The notes beneath the pieces were generated by a model. It saw only the letters and a program-made list of their open reading frames with translations. It was not told the DNA's origin and ran no database searches. Of a DNA stretch of 64,000 nucleotides, positions 23,440-34,250 are shown one piece after another (position 1 is the first letter of the stretch; each line of letters begins with the position of its first letter). The stretch covers positions 60,147,741 to 60,211,740 of the forward strand of contig CM041465.1 of assembly GCA_023213395.1 (NCBI GenBank), written 5' to 3'. A program made the translations under genes and the position numbers. The stretch is from Cycas panzhihuaensis (taxonomy: Eukaryota; Cycadophyta).

Positions 23440-24123
23440 TGGTATCAGAGCAGGAACCACTTGCGGATCCTTTGCCAGTCACTTAATTTGCTCCTCAGCT
23501 TGCCTCCTTGCATCGTTCTCAGGCATCAAGAACTGAATTAGTAGGAGCTCTAATGACTGCGCCATACTTCCTCTTCCCTCATAGTCTGATTGCAAATGAT
23601 ACTATGCATTTGGTCCTTATATTGTGACAGTAGGTGAGAAAATGCTATGCCAATTCCAACCTTCACTTCTGAGCTTTCAACTAGTGATACAACAACTTGA
23701 GCAAAGATGTGAACCACCTGGGGTACTAAAGAAAGAATCTTAGGTTTGGAAGACAAAAGTAAGTTGCAGATGTAGCTATAGACGACTAATGATTCCTCCA
23801 GATCATCTTTCAATTTCAACTCTTTAACAGGAACAATTGGAGACGTATTGAGACCACATTTCACTACATTACAGTCAATTTTTGTAAAATGCCTACAAGA
23901 TGAAAGTAGCAACCGTGTCATAATCGCTGCATTGAAGGCAATTGGGTCCTTTATGGATTACATCCAAACTGAAAATAAAGTTCTAATGTTCCGGGAACTT
24001 ATACCAAACATCTTGAATGTATCATGGCAGTGCCTTGCCAATGGTGATGAGGAGGTAGCCATTATTGCCTTTGAAAATTTTTGATGAAATGGTAGAGTCG
24101 CTGGCACCTTTTCTTGGGCTATC
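23440..24123 (+). mobile_element. Second PBS plus importin-bearing leader copy, truncated
   Basis: Homologous to 16350-17030. It has the N-terminal importin fragment antisense (ATG at 23565-23563, with stop for Arg near codon 26), the C-terminal fragment antisense (about 23815-23590, open: DDLEESLVVYSYICN, LLLSSKPKILSLVPQVVHIF) and the HEAT fragment sense (about 23808-24084: VLRPHFTTLQ, CLQDESSNRV, FRELIPNILNV). This copy is less decayed than the first. It stops matching at 24122 within a few bases of ..FLG, and unrelated AT-rich DNA follows. Confidence 0.9.
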
Positions 24124-24571
24124 TCATAAGTATATTGCATTGTATATTTGTACATATTATTATTTATTTATTTAACCTACATGTCTTTATATTTCAAAAT
24201 CTTGTATAATCTTAGACCTGTTATAGACATTTATTTCTAATAAGTGGTATTAGAGCTAGAGTTTTAGTTCTATAAGATCCAAGTTTATTAGAGCCAAGTA
24301 TTAACAAGTGGTGTGAAAGCCCTAGTTTAAGCATATTTTGAACCTTGTTAGGTTGTAAGACTATGAATGTGTTCACCTATTAATAGTTTATTTTGAACTT
24401 GTTTTAAGTATGACCATTTGTTACAAGTGAGGGGTAGTCTATTTATTTGTTAGGTGAGATTTTATTGCATCAGAATTGAGTATCATTAGTTGTGTTATAA
24501 ATTTGACTCATTGAACTTTCCAATACGTGTTCACATGATATGTTTTGAGGATTTTTCATAGTGGTTTTAAT
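24124..24571. other. AT-rich flank of element C with a PBS-like site
   Basis: No coding similarity. TGGTATTAGAGCT at 24244-24256 looks like a primer-binding site. The 44 bp after it (TTTTAGTTCTATAAGATC...) reappear at 33317-33360, also after a PBS-like word. Positions 24567-24571 (TTAAT) are the left target duplication of element C. Confidence 0.5.
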
Positions 24572-24907
24572 TGTTGGGAATAATCCCAATGTACGTGCAC
24601 CAGAGCGCTTAGGGCCCCTCAAAGCCACCTTTGAGGGCCCCTAGGGCACCTTGAGCTGTTCAATAGCCGCTCGGACCGACCACTCATTTGAGGTACGTAT
24701 CACCGTTATTTATTTTAATGTTTTTTTTAAACTAACCTTAATTGTTGTGCAGCTAGGGTGATGGCACCCGACGCCTCCCCGAATTCTCTATTTAAGGGTT
24801 GGGAATACCTCCCTGGTGTTTATTAACACCGCCATTCTATTGGAAATTGTCGTTGTACTCAAGATGAGAACGTTATGATGTCCTGCTCTACTCCTCCGGC
24901 TCCATCA
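24572..24907 (+). repeat. 5' LTR of element C (336 bp)
   Basis: Runs TGTTGGGAATAATCCCAATG ... GGCTCCATCA. A strong hairpin lies at 24610-24643 (15-base arms TAGGGCCCCTCAAAG and CTTTGAGGGCCCCTA, loop CCAC). A TATTTAAG-type TATA candidate is at 24789-24796. Confidence 0.97.
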
Positions 24908-24909
24908 TT

Positions 24910-24923
24910 TGGTATCAGAGCCA
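24910..24923 (+). other. Element C primer-binding site
   Basis: TGGTATCAGAGCCA, an exact match to the plant initiator-methionine tRNA consensus site, lies 2 bp after the LTR. Confidence 0.95.
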
Positions 24924-27900
24924 CATTGATACTATTGTCTATTTTCTGTTGTTAGTTGCTCATACATCTGGTGAAATGTATCTATATGACTGCTCGTTGA
25001 GATTCTAGCGAGCTCACCTATCCACTAGAGAAGATAGATCAGAATTTTATCCACCGTGAAGGAAGTTCTCTCGCTCAGAAGTTTGTACAACCATACGGGA
25101 ACCAGGTTCTTCGTTCCCTTTTTTATTTTTTGATATATAAATAAATAAATTTTTGATATATGCCTTTTATTTTGTTCCTTTGATCTTCAATATATTTGCG
25201 CTTAACAGATCTGTGGTTTGTGTGATCCTCTGTACTGGCTTAATCTAACCATACATATAGCCTTTTTTCTTCTGTTTTGTGCATTCTCTGCATTTGTACT
25301 GAACAACTCTCAGTATATATATATAGTTTGCTTGCTACCTGCCTTCGTTTTGCTGTCTCGACTGTTATCTCTGGCGTGTTAGCCTCCGTGTTATCTCTGT
25401 CTACGACTTAGCGAGTCTATTTGTTATCTCTGTCTACCTTTCAGCTTGGTCTATGTCTACCTTTGCAATCGGTGCTTATTATTATATATGTTATAGCGCT
25501 AAGCCTACGATCTGTTATATATTTTGCTCTCTGCAATTTGCATTTGATCGTTGTGTCTTTGCGTCCGTTTATGATTTTGCGTTCTTTGTGATCGATCTGA
25601 TCTTCTTTTAATTGCCACTGCATTATTACGTTTTGTGTCTGCTGTTTAGCTGTCTGATCGCCCGATCAAGCTGCGTGTACAATCTGCCATTCCATTTTTG
25701 GGTCTGCTGTTTAGCACTGTACAGTCGCCCGATCTGCCAACTTCATGTACAATCTGCCATTTGACTGTTTACTAATCTAATCTAATCTGCGTTCGCCATT
25801 ACGTCTTTGGCATCTTCCCGTTCGCCCCGTCGCCGTCATTATTACGCCTATTCGGCGATTTGCGCTTTATTGACATATATATTTGTGATATGTATATTTC
25901 AGTGCGCTTTATTGACATATATATTTGCGATCTGTATATTCTCATATTCTCCGTTCGTTCGTTTGGCTCCATTCGGCGATCTCTATATTCTATTGAGTGC
26001 GCTTTCCGTATTATTCATTTATTGCATTCGGTTGGTTTATTGAGTTCGAATATTTGCGCATTATTGTGCGCCCCTTTCATTCAGTTCATATTGATCATTA
26101 TTGCGGCATTATATTCATTCATTATTGTGACAGCTTTTGTGTGTTTATGTTTTAAAATCCAGTTTTAAAGGGTTTAAGTTGTATTTTTTAACTCGATGAG
26201 CGAGTTCACCCTCCTAGCATCGTAGGTCTTTAGTCTCTAATTGATCTTGGGTTCAATCCCAGCTCAGTCCATCTTCAGGCCCATTTTCTTAAGAAGTTTT
26301 TTAATTTTAACCTTTATTTTTTATCAAATTTCTTTTTTCATAGAGTTATTAGCGCTTTTGTGGCCATAATTTCTCTCTAGCTCATCGGTTTTAGACTAAA
26401 CCTACCCCAATAGATCAGAAATTTTTTGTACACCGATTTCGACTGGTCATAAGACCAATTTGGTGCCAATTTGACCCTGTTTCGACCTTTTAACATTAGA
26501 CTTTCAAAATTTTAGCAATTTTTGCATTTTTAACAAAATCATTTTTAGAACTGGCTGTCATTTATTACTGGTAAACTGGTTTTTATCCAAATTTTCTCTA
26601 TAGCGATCTACATTGTATAGACTTTAATACCCACTTTTTACTTTAATTTTTGAATTCATCTTCATTGATATTTTAATCACTGAAATAAGGAATTTAGTTG
26701 GTTTTTGCTTGTTTCTTAAACATTCTCCATAAAGATACCTGTTACATTTTTCACTATAACTTTTACATTTTTATCGATTTCAATTACACGTAAACCGTTG
26801 GGAAGATGACTCATTTCTCTTCATTTTGACATATTTTTCTACATATTTTGACACATTTTTCTTATATTTCAAATCAGTCAAAGTTGAGGTATTTTATTGC
26901 TCTAAATCTACTGTTTTTACACCTCCTTTTAATATATTTTTCAAAATTTTCAATTGGAAGAACATTGATTACTTCATAAATAATATTTGATCCTTTGTTC
27001 AACTTTTTCTAAAGGTTAATTAGTAATTTTCTGCAAATTTTGACTACCCTACTCCTGTTAGGCTCCATAAGGAGGTCCATTCCTTTGCCTCATTCAAAAC
27101 GTGACTTATTGGTATCTGTTTTCAAAATCGTTTATTTCATTGGATTCACACCTCATCAATCTACATATTGGTAAAATTTTAAGCTATTCTGACATTGTTC
27201 AATATAGTTTTCAAGCTGTTAAAGTTTAGTATATACATACATCCTAATAAGCTTATCCTTTTTCAAAATTTTTTAAGAAAATTCTAGTTCATATCTCATT
27301 GTTTATTCAAAGTTTCTACTTGATCTTTTTACAAGCATTTTAAGTTGTTTTGAACTAGCATTTGTTTATAAGGCAATATATATTTTTCTCAAAGAAAAGT
27401 TATTTTTATACAAAAAGGATTTTTTTTACATTGAAGATTTACATTACTCATTTGAGAAATTAGAATTTTTTGAAAACTCTTTATTCTCAAAAGTTTATTT
27501 CAAGTTTTGCATAAGTGAAAAGTTTTTTTTTAAGGTTGTTTTCAAACGCATCATTACTTTCTTATTGATCGTTATACTTTAAAAGTGTATCAAAGTTGTT
27601 GAAAAATATCATCTTTCTTGCACTTATAAAATAAAAATTGCATTCCTTTTTCAAAGGCATATTACATTTATTTGAAGGACATAAATTTTTTTTTTTTTTT
27701 TTTTTGGAAAAAAAATAAAAATAGTTTTTGTAAAAGTTTTCATTTCATCTTGCTTAGAGCATTTTATTTATCAAAGGAATTTTTCTTTTTCTAAGCAAGA
27801 CCACATTGCTAAATAGATTAGTTTCTACATTAAATAAGATAATTCTGAATTGAACCACACTTTTTTCCAGCCTTGCAAGGGGAACGGTTAGGACCCCTAA

Positions 27901-28441
27901 AGTTACCACCCTGCACACGCTAATCGGCCAACTCATATTGGATGAGGACAGCCATTAGCTATCAGGTGTATACTGATGGCGGTGAGGTGCAGAACCTTTT
28001 CATTTCATGGTGTTTGGAGACCAAGGCTAGACCTGAAGAGGGTGAGTGCCTTGGTTCGAGAACCTTCACCGCTAGATCTGTCGTTAGGCATAAGTCCGGC
28101 GCAGGTAGACCAACAATTCAGGGGGGTGTCAAAGCCTTCTTAGCAGCCCACGTACTGAGGTATATAGAGCATAGTGCTCTGTACCGGTATAAAGGGTCCC
28201 TGTTTTGCCATATGTGGGCAGGCGCCACTAGATAGAATAGCAACCGAAGGTTGCCCCAGGAGAAACATAAACTTAGAGCCTAGTAGCCTCTCTAGGTCCT
28301 AGTTCATTTGTTCAAAACTTTTGAAAACCTTGCGATATATATATTTGGAAATAACTTCTTTTATTTAAGTTCTTTCAAATTTTTTACATTCAAATATTTT
28401 TGCTATTGCACTTATCACATTTTATACAACCTTAATTTAAA
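24924..28441 (+). other. Element C leader, 3.5 kb, non-coding
   Basis: There is no convincing ORF between the PBS and gag. Contents: a 65-bp tandem pair at 25636-25762 (TCTGCTGTTTAGC ... TGTACAATCTGCCATT); a 42-bp tandem pair at 25861-25944 (GCGCTTTATTGACATATATA); a strongly T-rich stretch at 26280-27740, including a run of about 20 T near 27690; and a GC-richer block at 27869-28310 conserved in element E. Short ORFs at 25807-26168 lie in the tandem repeats and are not supported as genes. Confidence 0.75.
27869..28310 (+). promoter_or_regulatory. Conserved pre-gag leader block in element C
   Basis: Aligns over its whole length with 58292-58720 in element E: CCTTGCAAGGGGAA(C/T)GGTTAG, AGGCTAGAC(C/A)TGAAG, GTACT(G/A)AGGTATATAGAGC. 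It lies about 130 bp before gag in C and directly before gag in E. Conservation between elements with very different gag and LTR sequences suggests a functional RNA, such as packaging or translation control; this is inferred. Confidence 0.6.
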
Positions 28442-29280
28442 ATGACGTCTAGTTTTGGGAATATGATTATTCCTAAAATTGATGGAAATAATTTTTTTAA
28501 CTGGAGTAGGAGGATGAGGCCCATCCTCATAGCAAACGAGATGTGGGATATAGTGAGAACTGGTTACAATGACTTAGGATCAAATCCAAGCGTCTTGTAA
28601 AAGCTACATACAAAGAAAATGTCAAAAAAGATAATGAAGCATTAGCCCTTATTTTTTGCACTTTGGAAGATCATGTTTTCCCACGAGTCAGTGAATCCAT
28701 TAAGTCCAAAGAGGCTTGGGATACTTCTGACTTATATATGAAGGGTTGCGTCCTCTAAATTACAAAACTTGAGAAGTAAGTTTAAAAATTTACGTATGAT
28801 GCCTCATGAATCAATAACTGAATTTATGACCAAGATTCAAGATATAGTTAACCAAATGAGGTCCCTTGGGGATACTTTAACTGAACAAAGAGTAGTTGAA
28901 CGGATCCTTCGATGTGTAGGAGCCGTTAGACGTTTTGAAATGGTAGCTACTAGTATTAGTGTATCAAAAGACTTAAGTACCCTCAAAATAGAACAACTTA
29001 CTGCTATGCTCATGTCTATAGAAGAGCAACAAGCTGCCAATAAAACTTTAGAACATGCCTTTGCTACAAAGGTCAACATTCAACCTAACCCTCAAGATGG
29101 CACCTCAAAACAAAATGAATCTCCTCTAAGGAGAAAAGATGGAAACCCTAGAAACGAAACTAGACAAAATCCTCCACGATACCAAGCTCCTCATAAAAAT
29201 AGACAAGGAGGGCCCCCACAACATGAAAACTCTCCAAGACATTCGAACACTCAAAGAAATCTAAACCAACGAAGATAAGT
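28442..29280 (+). pseudogene. Element C: gag
   Basis: The ATG at 28442 gives MTSSFGNMIIPKIDGNNFF, then NWSRRMRPILIANEMWDIV, the usual copia gag N-terminus (DG.N...W). The frame hits a stop at about 28598. The second half is open at 28769-29278: KFKNLRMMPHESITEF, the UBN2 continuation, then a basic Q/R/P-rich tail. The zinc knuckle CTYCRRNDHTKDKC, CX2CX4HX4C, follows at 29470-29510 in another frame, with all four ligands present. Confidence 0.9.
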
Positions 29281-29542
29281 AGATAATCATCCTTATTGTC
29301 CATATTGTCATGGGAACCCACAACCTTCTAGAATATCTCAGAACTATCGTGACCAACCAAGAAATAATTATACTCAATTCTATGAGGAAAGGGGGAGACC
29401 TTTCAACCCTGATCGCTCTCCACCAAGGAATCAAAATCTCAATTATGGAAAAAGAGATCAATTATATTGCACTTATTGTCGTAGAAACGATCACACTAAA
29501 GATAAGTGTTTTTTAAAACATGGACCGCCCTCTAGAGGACAT

Positions 29543-30576
29543 GTGTCAAATACATCAGAATCTAAAATCAACAATAGGTTATTTCTATCTAGTTTTTCAG
29601 CCCAGGAAGAAGAGGACGATAGTTGGTACATTGATTCTGGTTGTTCCACCCACATGACCCATAAAGAACAGTTATTTCAAACTTTGGATACAAATAAGAA
29701 AGGGTCTATTATGTTTAGAGACAACACTTCTTATGAATCGATTGGAAAAGGTAACATTGCCTTATTGACTGATAATGGTGAATATAAATATTTAAATGAT
29801 GTTCTATACATCCCTGCTTTAAGGAAAAACTTACTATCGGTAGGACAGATGATGGGACAAGATTATAAAATAATTTTTGACAATGGCGAATGTGTCATCA
29901 AAGACAAACGACAAAATGAAGCTATTGTTGCTAGGGGTATCATGACTAAAGATCGTTTATTTAAGCTTACTATCACCCCCTCAGATACATATGCCCTTAG
30001 AACCACAACTACTATGGATAGTGACTTATGGCATCGACGTTTCGGTCACCTTAATTATACCAGTTTAGCCCTTACGAAAAGATTAGATATGGTTAATGGC
30101 TTACCCCCTATTGATGTTAATAAGGAGTTGTGTGAGGGATGCCTTCTTGGAAAACACCATAGAGAAAGTTTTCCAGACTTTAGCCATCGCATCCGCCCTC
30201 TCCAACGCAGATACACAGATATTTGTGGCCCAATGGCCACTCCCTCCTTGGCAGGTGCCAAGTATTTCCTTACATTTATTGATGACTTTACAAGAAAGAC
30301 TTGGGTGTTCTTTCTCAAATATAAATCTGATGCTTTTGACCACTTTGTTGACTTCAAAACCTTCGTTAAGCGATAAAGTGGATATCATATCCTCTCCTTA
30401 AGATCAGATAATGGGGGAGAATTTACCTCTAATATCTTTAAGGATTACTGTATCCAACATGGGATTAGGCGACAACATACCAACCCCTACACCCCACAAC
30501 AAAATGGTGTAGCCGAAAGGAAAAATAGAACTATCATAGAAATGGCACGTTGCATGCTTAAAGATAAAAACTTAGG
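29543..30576 (+). pseudogene. Element C: protease and integrase core
   Basis: A 277-codon open frame (29543-30376) carries protease WYIDSGCSTHMTH (29624-29660, catalytic Asp intact). Next is GAG-pre-integrase with all HHCC ligands (LWHRRFGHLNYTS, then CEGCLLGKHHRESFP), then integrase YTDICGPMATPSLAG and FIDDFTRKTW. A single TAA at 30374 separates it from the second catalytic block LRSDNGGEFTSN and PQQNGVAERKNRT (30400-30530). The stop fits a Gln codon changed by C to T. Confidence 0.93.
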
Positions 30577-30578
30577 CC

Positions 30579-31190
30579 ATGAATTTTGGGTCAAGGCTCC
30601 ATACCGCAGTCTACCTACTTAATCGATGTTCCACAAAAGCAGTTAGGTGGAAGACACCAGAAGAAGCATGGACAGGTTATAAACCTAGTATCTGTCACCT
30701 TAAGGTATTTGGCTGTTTAGCCTATGCCCTCGTCCCTGACCAAAGAAGAACCAAATTAGATGATCATAGTGTAAAATGTATCTTTATTGGATATAGTGAA
30801 TCGTCAAAATCTTATAAAGTTTATGATCCAAAATCCTGAAAAGTTATACTGAGTAGGGATGTCAAATTTCAAGAAGACACCTACTATCAAAATAATCACG
30901 AACAACAGAAGGACATTACCATTAAGTTTAATGCATCAAATACATCCAAATATGTGCCTCCTATGTGGAGAAATTCTCCAGAAATCACTAGGGAAGCAAC
31001 ATCATTTCATCCACCATCACAACCACTACCCAAATGGGTTTAACGCAACCATGACTTAGGAAATATATTAGATAACAATCGAAGATCTACACGTTCACAC
31101 AAAGTTAACTTTGCCCTAATGTGTAAGCTACTCGAAAGTCATGAGCCTCAAACCTTTGGTGAGGCTAATCAACATGAGTGCTGGTAAAAA
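30579..31190 (+). pseudogene. Element C: integrase C-terminus and linker
   Basis: An indel near 30600 shifts the frame. The 30579-30839 frame then gives HTAVYLLNRCSTKAV, VFGCLAYALVPDQRR and KCIFIGYSESSKSYKVYDP. A TGA at about 30837 replaces an expected Trp (KSWK). VNFALMCKLLESHEPQTF at about 31110 marks the linker before RT. Confidence 0.9.
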
Positions 31191-31193
31191 GCC

Positions 31194-32126
31194 ATGCAAG
31201 AGGAATATAAATCCATCGTTAAAAATGACACTTGGGAACTTGTAGACTTACCACCAAGAAAGAAAGCCATTAGAACCAAATGGGTCTATAAGACTAAGTT
31301 CCACTCTGATGGATCAATTGATAAATATAAAGCTCGTTTAGTTGCAAAAGGATATGGCCAAAGAGAAGGCATAGACTATACTGAGACATTTGCCCCAGTT
31401 GCTAGGATGGAATCAGTTCGCATGATAATAAGTTTAGCCGCTCAAATGGGTTAGCCTGTTTATCAAATGGATGTAAAAAGTGCTTTCTTAAACGGTTATA
31501 TCCAAGAAGATATCTATGTCTCTCAACCCCTCAGTTTTGAAGTCAGGGTGGAAGAAAACAAAGTGTACAAGTTAAAGAAGGCATTATATGGTCTAAAACA
31601 AGCACCTAGGGCTTGCTATTCCCGTATCGACACATATCTTAAAGATCAAGGGTTTGAAAGATCTCAAGCAGATCCGAACCTATACACCAAAATTAAAGGA
31701 AATTCGATATTGATCATAGGACTCTATGTGGATGACTTAATTTATACCGGAAATGACTCCCAACTTTTAAGTCAATTTAAAGAAGCTATGTGTAAGGAAT
31801 TTGAAATGACAGACTTAGGTCTTATGCACTACTTCCTAGGATTGGAAGTGTGGCAAGATAAACAAGGAATATTTATCTCTCAACGTAAATATATATTAGA
31901 TCTTCTACAAAGATTTAATATGACAAACTGTAAACCATTGTCAATACCAGCAGAAATTGGAATTAAACTCTCTAAGATAGATGACTCAACTTCAGTTGAT
32001 CCCACTCACTATAGACAACTGATTGGTAGCCTACTTTATTTAACATCTACTCGACCTGATATAACATATTCCGTAAGTGTTGTATCTAGATTTATGCAGG
32101 ATCCAAAGACATCTCATAGTTGCTAA
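31194..32126 (+). pseudogene. Element C: reverse transcriptase
   Basis: Two in-frame open stretches (31194-31454 and 31467-32126) are separated by a single TAG at 31453, where the family has Trp. Present: [64 protein letters not shown], catalytic YVDD at 31725-31736 and MTDLGLMHYFLGLEVW. This is a nearly complete copia RT with its catalytic residues intact. Confidence 0.95.
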
Positions 32127-32670
32127 AAGAATCCTCAGATACCTTAAAGGGACTTCAGACTTTGGGTTATACTACAAACCTACATCCGAGTTTGATTAGC
32201 GGTTATCTGATTTAGATTGATTTGGTGATGTCGATGATAGAAAATCTACCTCAGGTTATGCATTTAGTATGGGATCGTGACGGTAGCTTAGAGTACAAAG
32301 AAACAAAATACCGTTTCCTTATCCACAGCCGAAGTAGAATATAAAGTTGCAGTGTTAGGAGCTTGTGAATCAATCTGGTTAAGAAGACTGGTACAGGATT
32401 TTCAAATTAAACAGCAAGGTCCCACTAGAATTTGGTGTGACAATCAAAGCACTATTCAAATGACAAAAAATCTAGTATTCCACGGTAGAACAAAGCACAT
32501 TGAAACTCAATACCACTTCATTTGGGAACTTGTACAAGCAGAAGAGATAGAGTTGACTTATTATAGCACCGAAGATCAAACAACGGATATTTTTACAAAG
32601 GCCTTGGGAAAAATCAAAATTGAAAAGTTCAGAGATGATTTAGGAGTCATACACATTGGGCTTATGGGGG
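32126..32670 (+). pseudogene. Element C: RNase H
   Basis: A frameshift and stops at former Trp codons occupy 32195-32300. The frame 32352-32747 then gives LGACESIWLRRLVQ, IWCDNQSTIQMTKN, FHGRTKHIETQYHFI and TTDIFTKALGK, the standard copia RNase H C-terminal motifs. The element's coding end is followed at once by the polypurine tract TGGGGGAGAA (32665-32674). Confidence 0.92.
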
Positions 32671-32674
32671 AGAA

Positions 32675-33010
32675 TGTTGGGAATAATCCCAATGTACGTG
32701 TACCAGAGCACTTAGGGCCCCTCAAAGCCACCTTTGAGGGCCCCTAGGGCACCTTGAGCCGTTCAATAGCCGCTTGGACCGACCACTCATTTGAGGTACG
32801 TATCACCGTTATTTATTTTAATGTTTTTTTTAAACTAACCTTAATTGTTGTGCAGCTAGGGTGATGGCACCCGACGCCTCCCCGAATTCTCTATTTAAGG
32901 GTTGGGAATACCTCCCTGGTGTTTATTAACACCGCCATTCTATTGGAAATTGTTGTTATACTCAAGATGAGAACATTATGATGTCCTGCTCTGCTCCTCC
33001 GGCTCCATCA
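32675..33010 (+). repeat. 3' LTR of element C (336 bp)
   Basis: Same length as the 5' LTR with 8 substitutions, 5 of them at CpG sites (for example GCGCTT/GCACTT, AACGTT/AACATT). Followed by TTAAT (33011-33015), the target duplication. The hairpin of the 5' LTR is conserved at 32713-32746. Confidence 0.97.
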
Positions 33011-33015
33011 TTAAT

Positions 33016-33400
33016 GGTGTGAAATTTACACTTAAGTTTAACAAGGTGTTAAAATAGAGTGTGTGGTTAAAAAAAGAGGTGCTTCATCATATGTTTTTAC
33101 TTAGATATTTTTGTAAGTTTATTCCATAATGTAGTGGATGAAGCTAAGGGTTTTCAGATAGGATTTCTTCTCAAGGTATAGGAGAGCTAGAAATAAGTAA
33201 AATGGGAGTGGGTGAAGGTTGCATGGCAAATAAATTTTACTTTTCATACTAATTTAAGTTTTATTATTACACTATTCCTCTTTGTTATTTCTCTTCATTT
33301 AGTATCAAAGCTATGTTTTTAGTTCTATAAGATCTAGGTCTATTAAATCTAGGTATTAACATAGAACCTATCTAGAATTACCTTTATTTTCCTTACTTCT
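33016..33400. other. AT-rich right flank of element C with a PBS-like site
   Basis: Non-coding. TAGTATCAAAGCT near 33301-33313 resembles a primer-binding site and is followed by a 44-bp stretch similar to 24267-24310. Confidence 0.45.
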
Positions 33401-33419
33401 CATATGAATATGTAGCCAT

Positions 33420-34250
33420 AGAATAATGTATCATTCAAAGGGGGAACCATTCACAAGTACTACAAATGAGGGGGTGCCAATGTATGCTTCAATCCAAAGG
33501 ATCTACACTTTATAGAAACCTATCTTGGTTAATATCTTTAGGAGGAAATCCAATGAAGGTGATAAAATATAGTCATGAAGTTAGGCTCTGTAATCATTAT
33601 TTTCCTCCAAGAAATAGACCCAAAATGAATTACCTCCTAAGCTATAATCACCTAATCGAGAATCTACCTGCTTTTTACAACACCTTCTTGCTATCTTAAT
33701 ATAATATAGGATAAAATTTCTTGGAGTCTAGTGATTATAACTTTGGATATAAATTTGTACACATATTTATAGTAATGATATAGGTCTAAATCTTTCCAAA
33801 TTACAAGCTTATTTCTATTTTGGAATTAAAGTTACAAAAATAGCATTAATGGATTTTGAAATTTTATCTATCCTTCTTAATTCATCTACTATCTAAAGTA
33901 AATTATCTTTAATGATGCCCTAGATTACTTAGTATAAGTTGGCATGTAGACCATCTAGAACTAGAGATTTATCTGGTTGTAAGGCAAAAGCCACTTACCA
34001 TAACTCTTTCAAAGTGACTAGTTTAATGGGTTTTGAATTCATTTATAAGATTACTGGCTTAGGCATAGCATTTAACATCTCTTCTTGCTCTTAATGTCAA
34101 TCTATCTAATCTTTTGTGAATAAAGAAGTAAAGTGATGTCTCATGATGAATTGGATTTCTTCTTTTGTGCATCCAATGGTCCCCATAATAGTTTAAACCT
34201 ATATAATTCTACCTTTCATTTATTGATCTTTAAGTGCTTTATGGAAGAAA
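33420..34250 (-). pseudogene. LINE-2 reverse transcriptase, N-terminal half
   Basis: Minus-strand frames show FALQPDKSLVLDGLHANLY at about 34000-33940 (family A.APDKSPGPDGF.A.F) and VTLIPK with CNLERFRPISLL at about 33840-33780. QEGVVKSRQILD and HTLAPPHLYYL follow toward 33430. The catalytic FADD region is not present in this segment. Confidence 0.75.

Larger units (their letters stand above)
24572..33010 (+). mobile_element. Ty1/copia element C, complete and young (8439 bp)
   Basis: Two 336-bp LTRs (24572-24907 and 32675-33010) differ at 8 positions in my manual alignment, all transitions. The target duplication TTAAT is perfect (24567-24571 and 33011-33015). PBS, an unusually long leader, gag, protease, integrase, RT, RNase H and polypurine tract are all present in order. 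Catalytic motifs are intact, but the frame is broken by several stops and shifts, so it needs proteins from elsewhere to move. Confidence 0.97.

Noticed and set aside
25807-26168. Two overlapping hydrophobic ORFs in the leader of C
   Set aside because: They arise from the 42-bp tandem repeat and T-rich sequence; their Ile/Phe/Leu richness reflects base composition.
26193-26270. tRNA- or SINE-like stretch with a GGGTTCAATCCC T-arm in the leader of C
   Set aside because: The T-arm-like hairpin is present, but the A-box candidate is too close (about 33 bp) and imperfect, the acceptor arms pair only over about 4 bases, and there is no anticodon arm. It is more likely chance or a leader hairpin.
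30055-30401. Three ORFs of about 100 codons overlapping the integrase of C
   Set aside because: Shadows in other frames of a clearly identified integrase.
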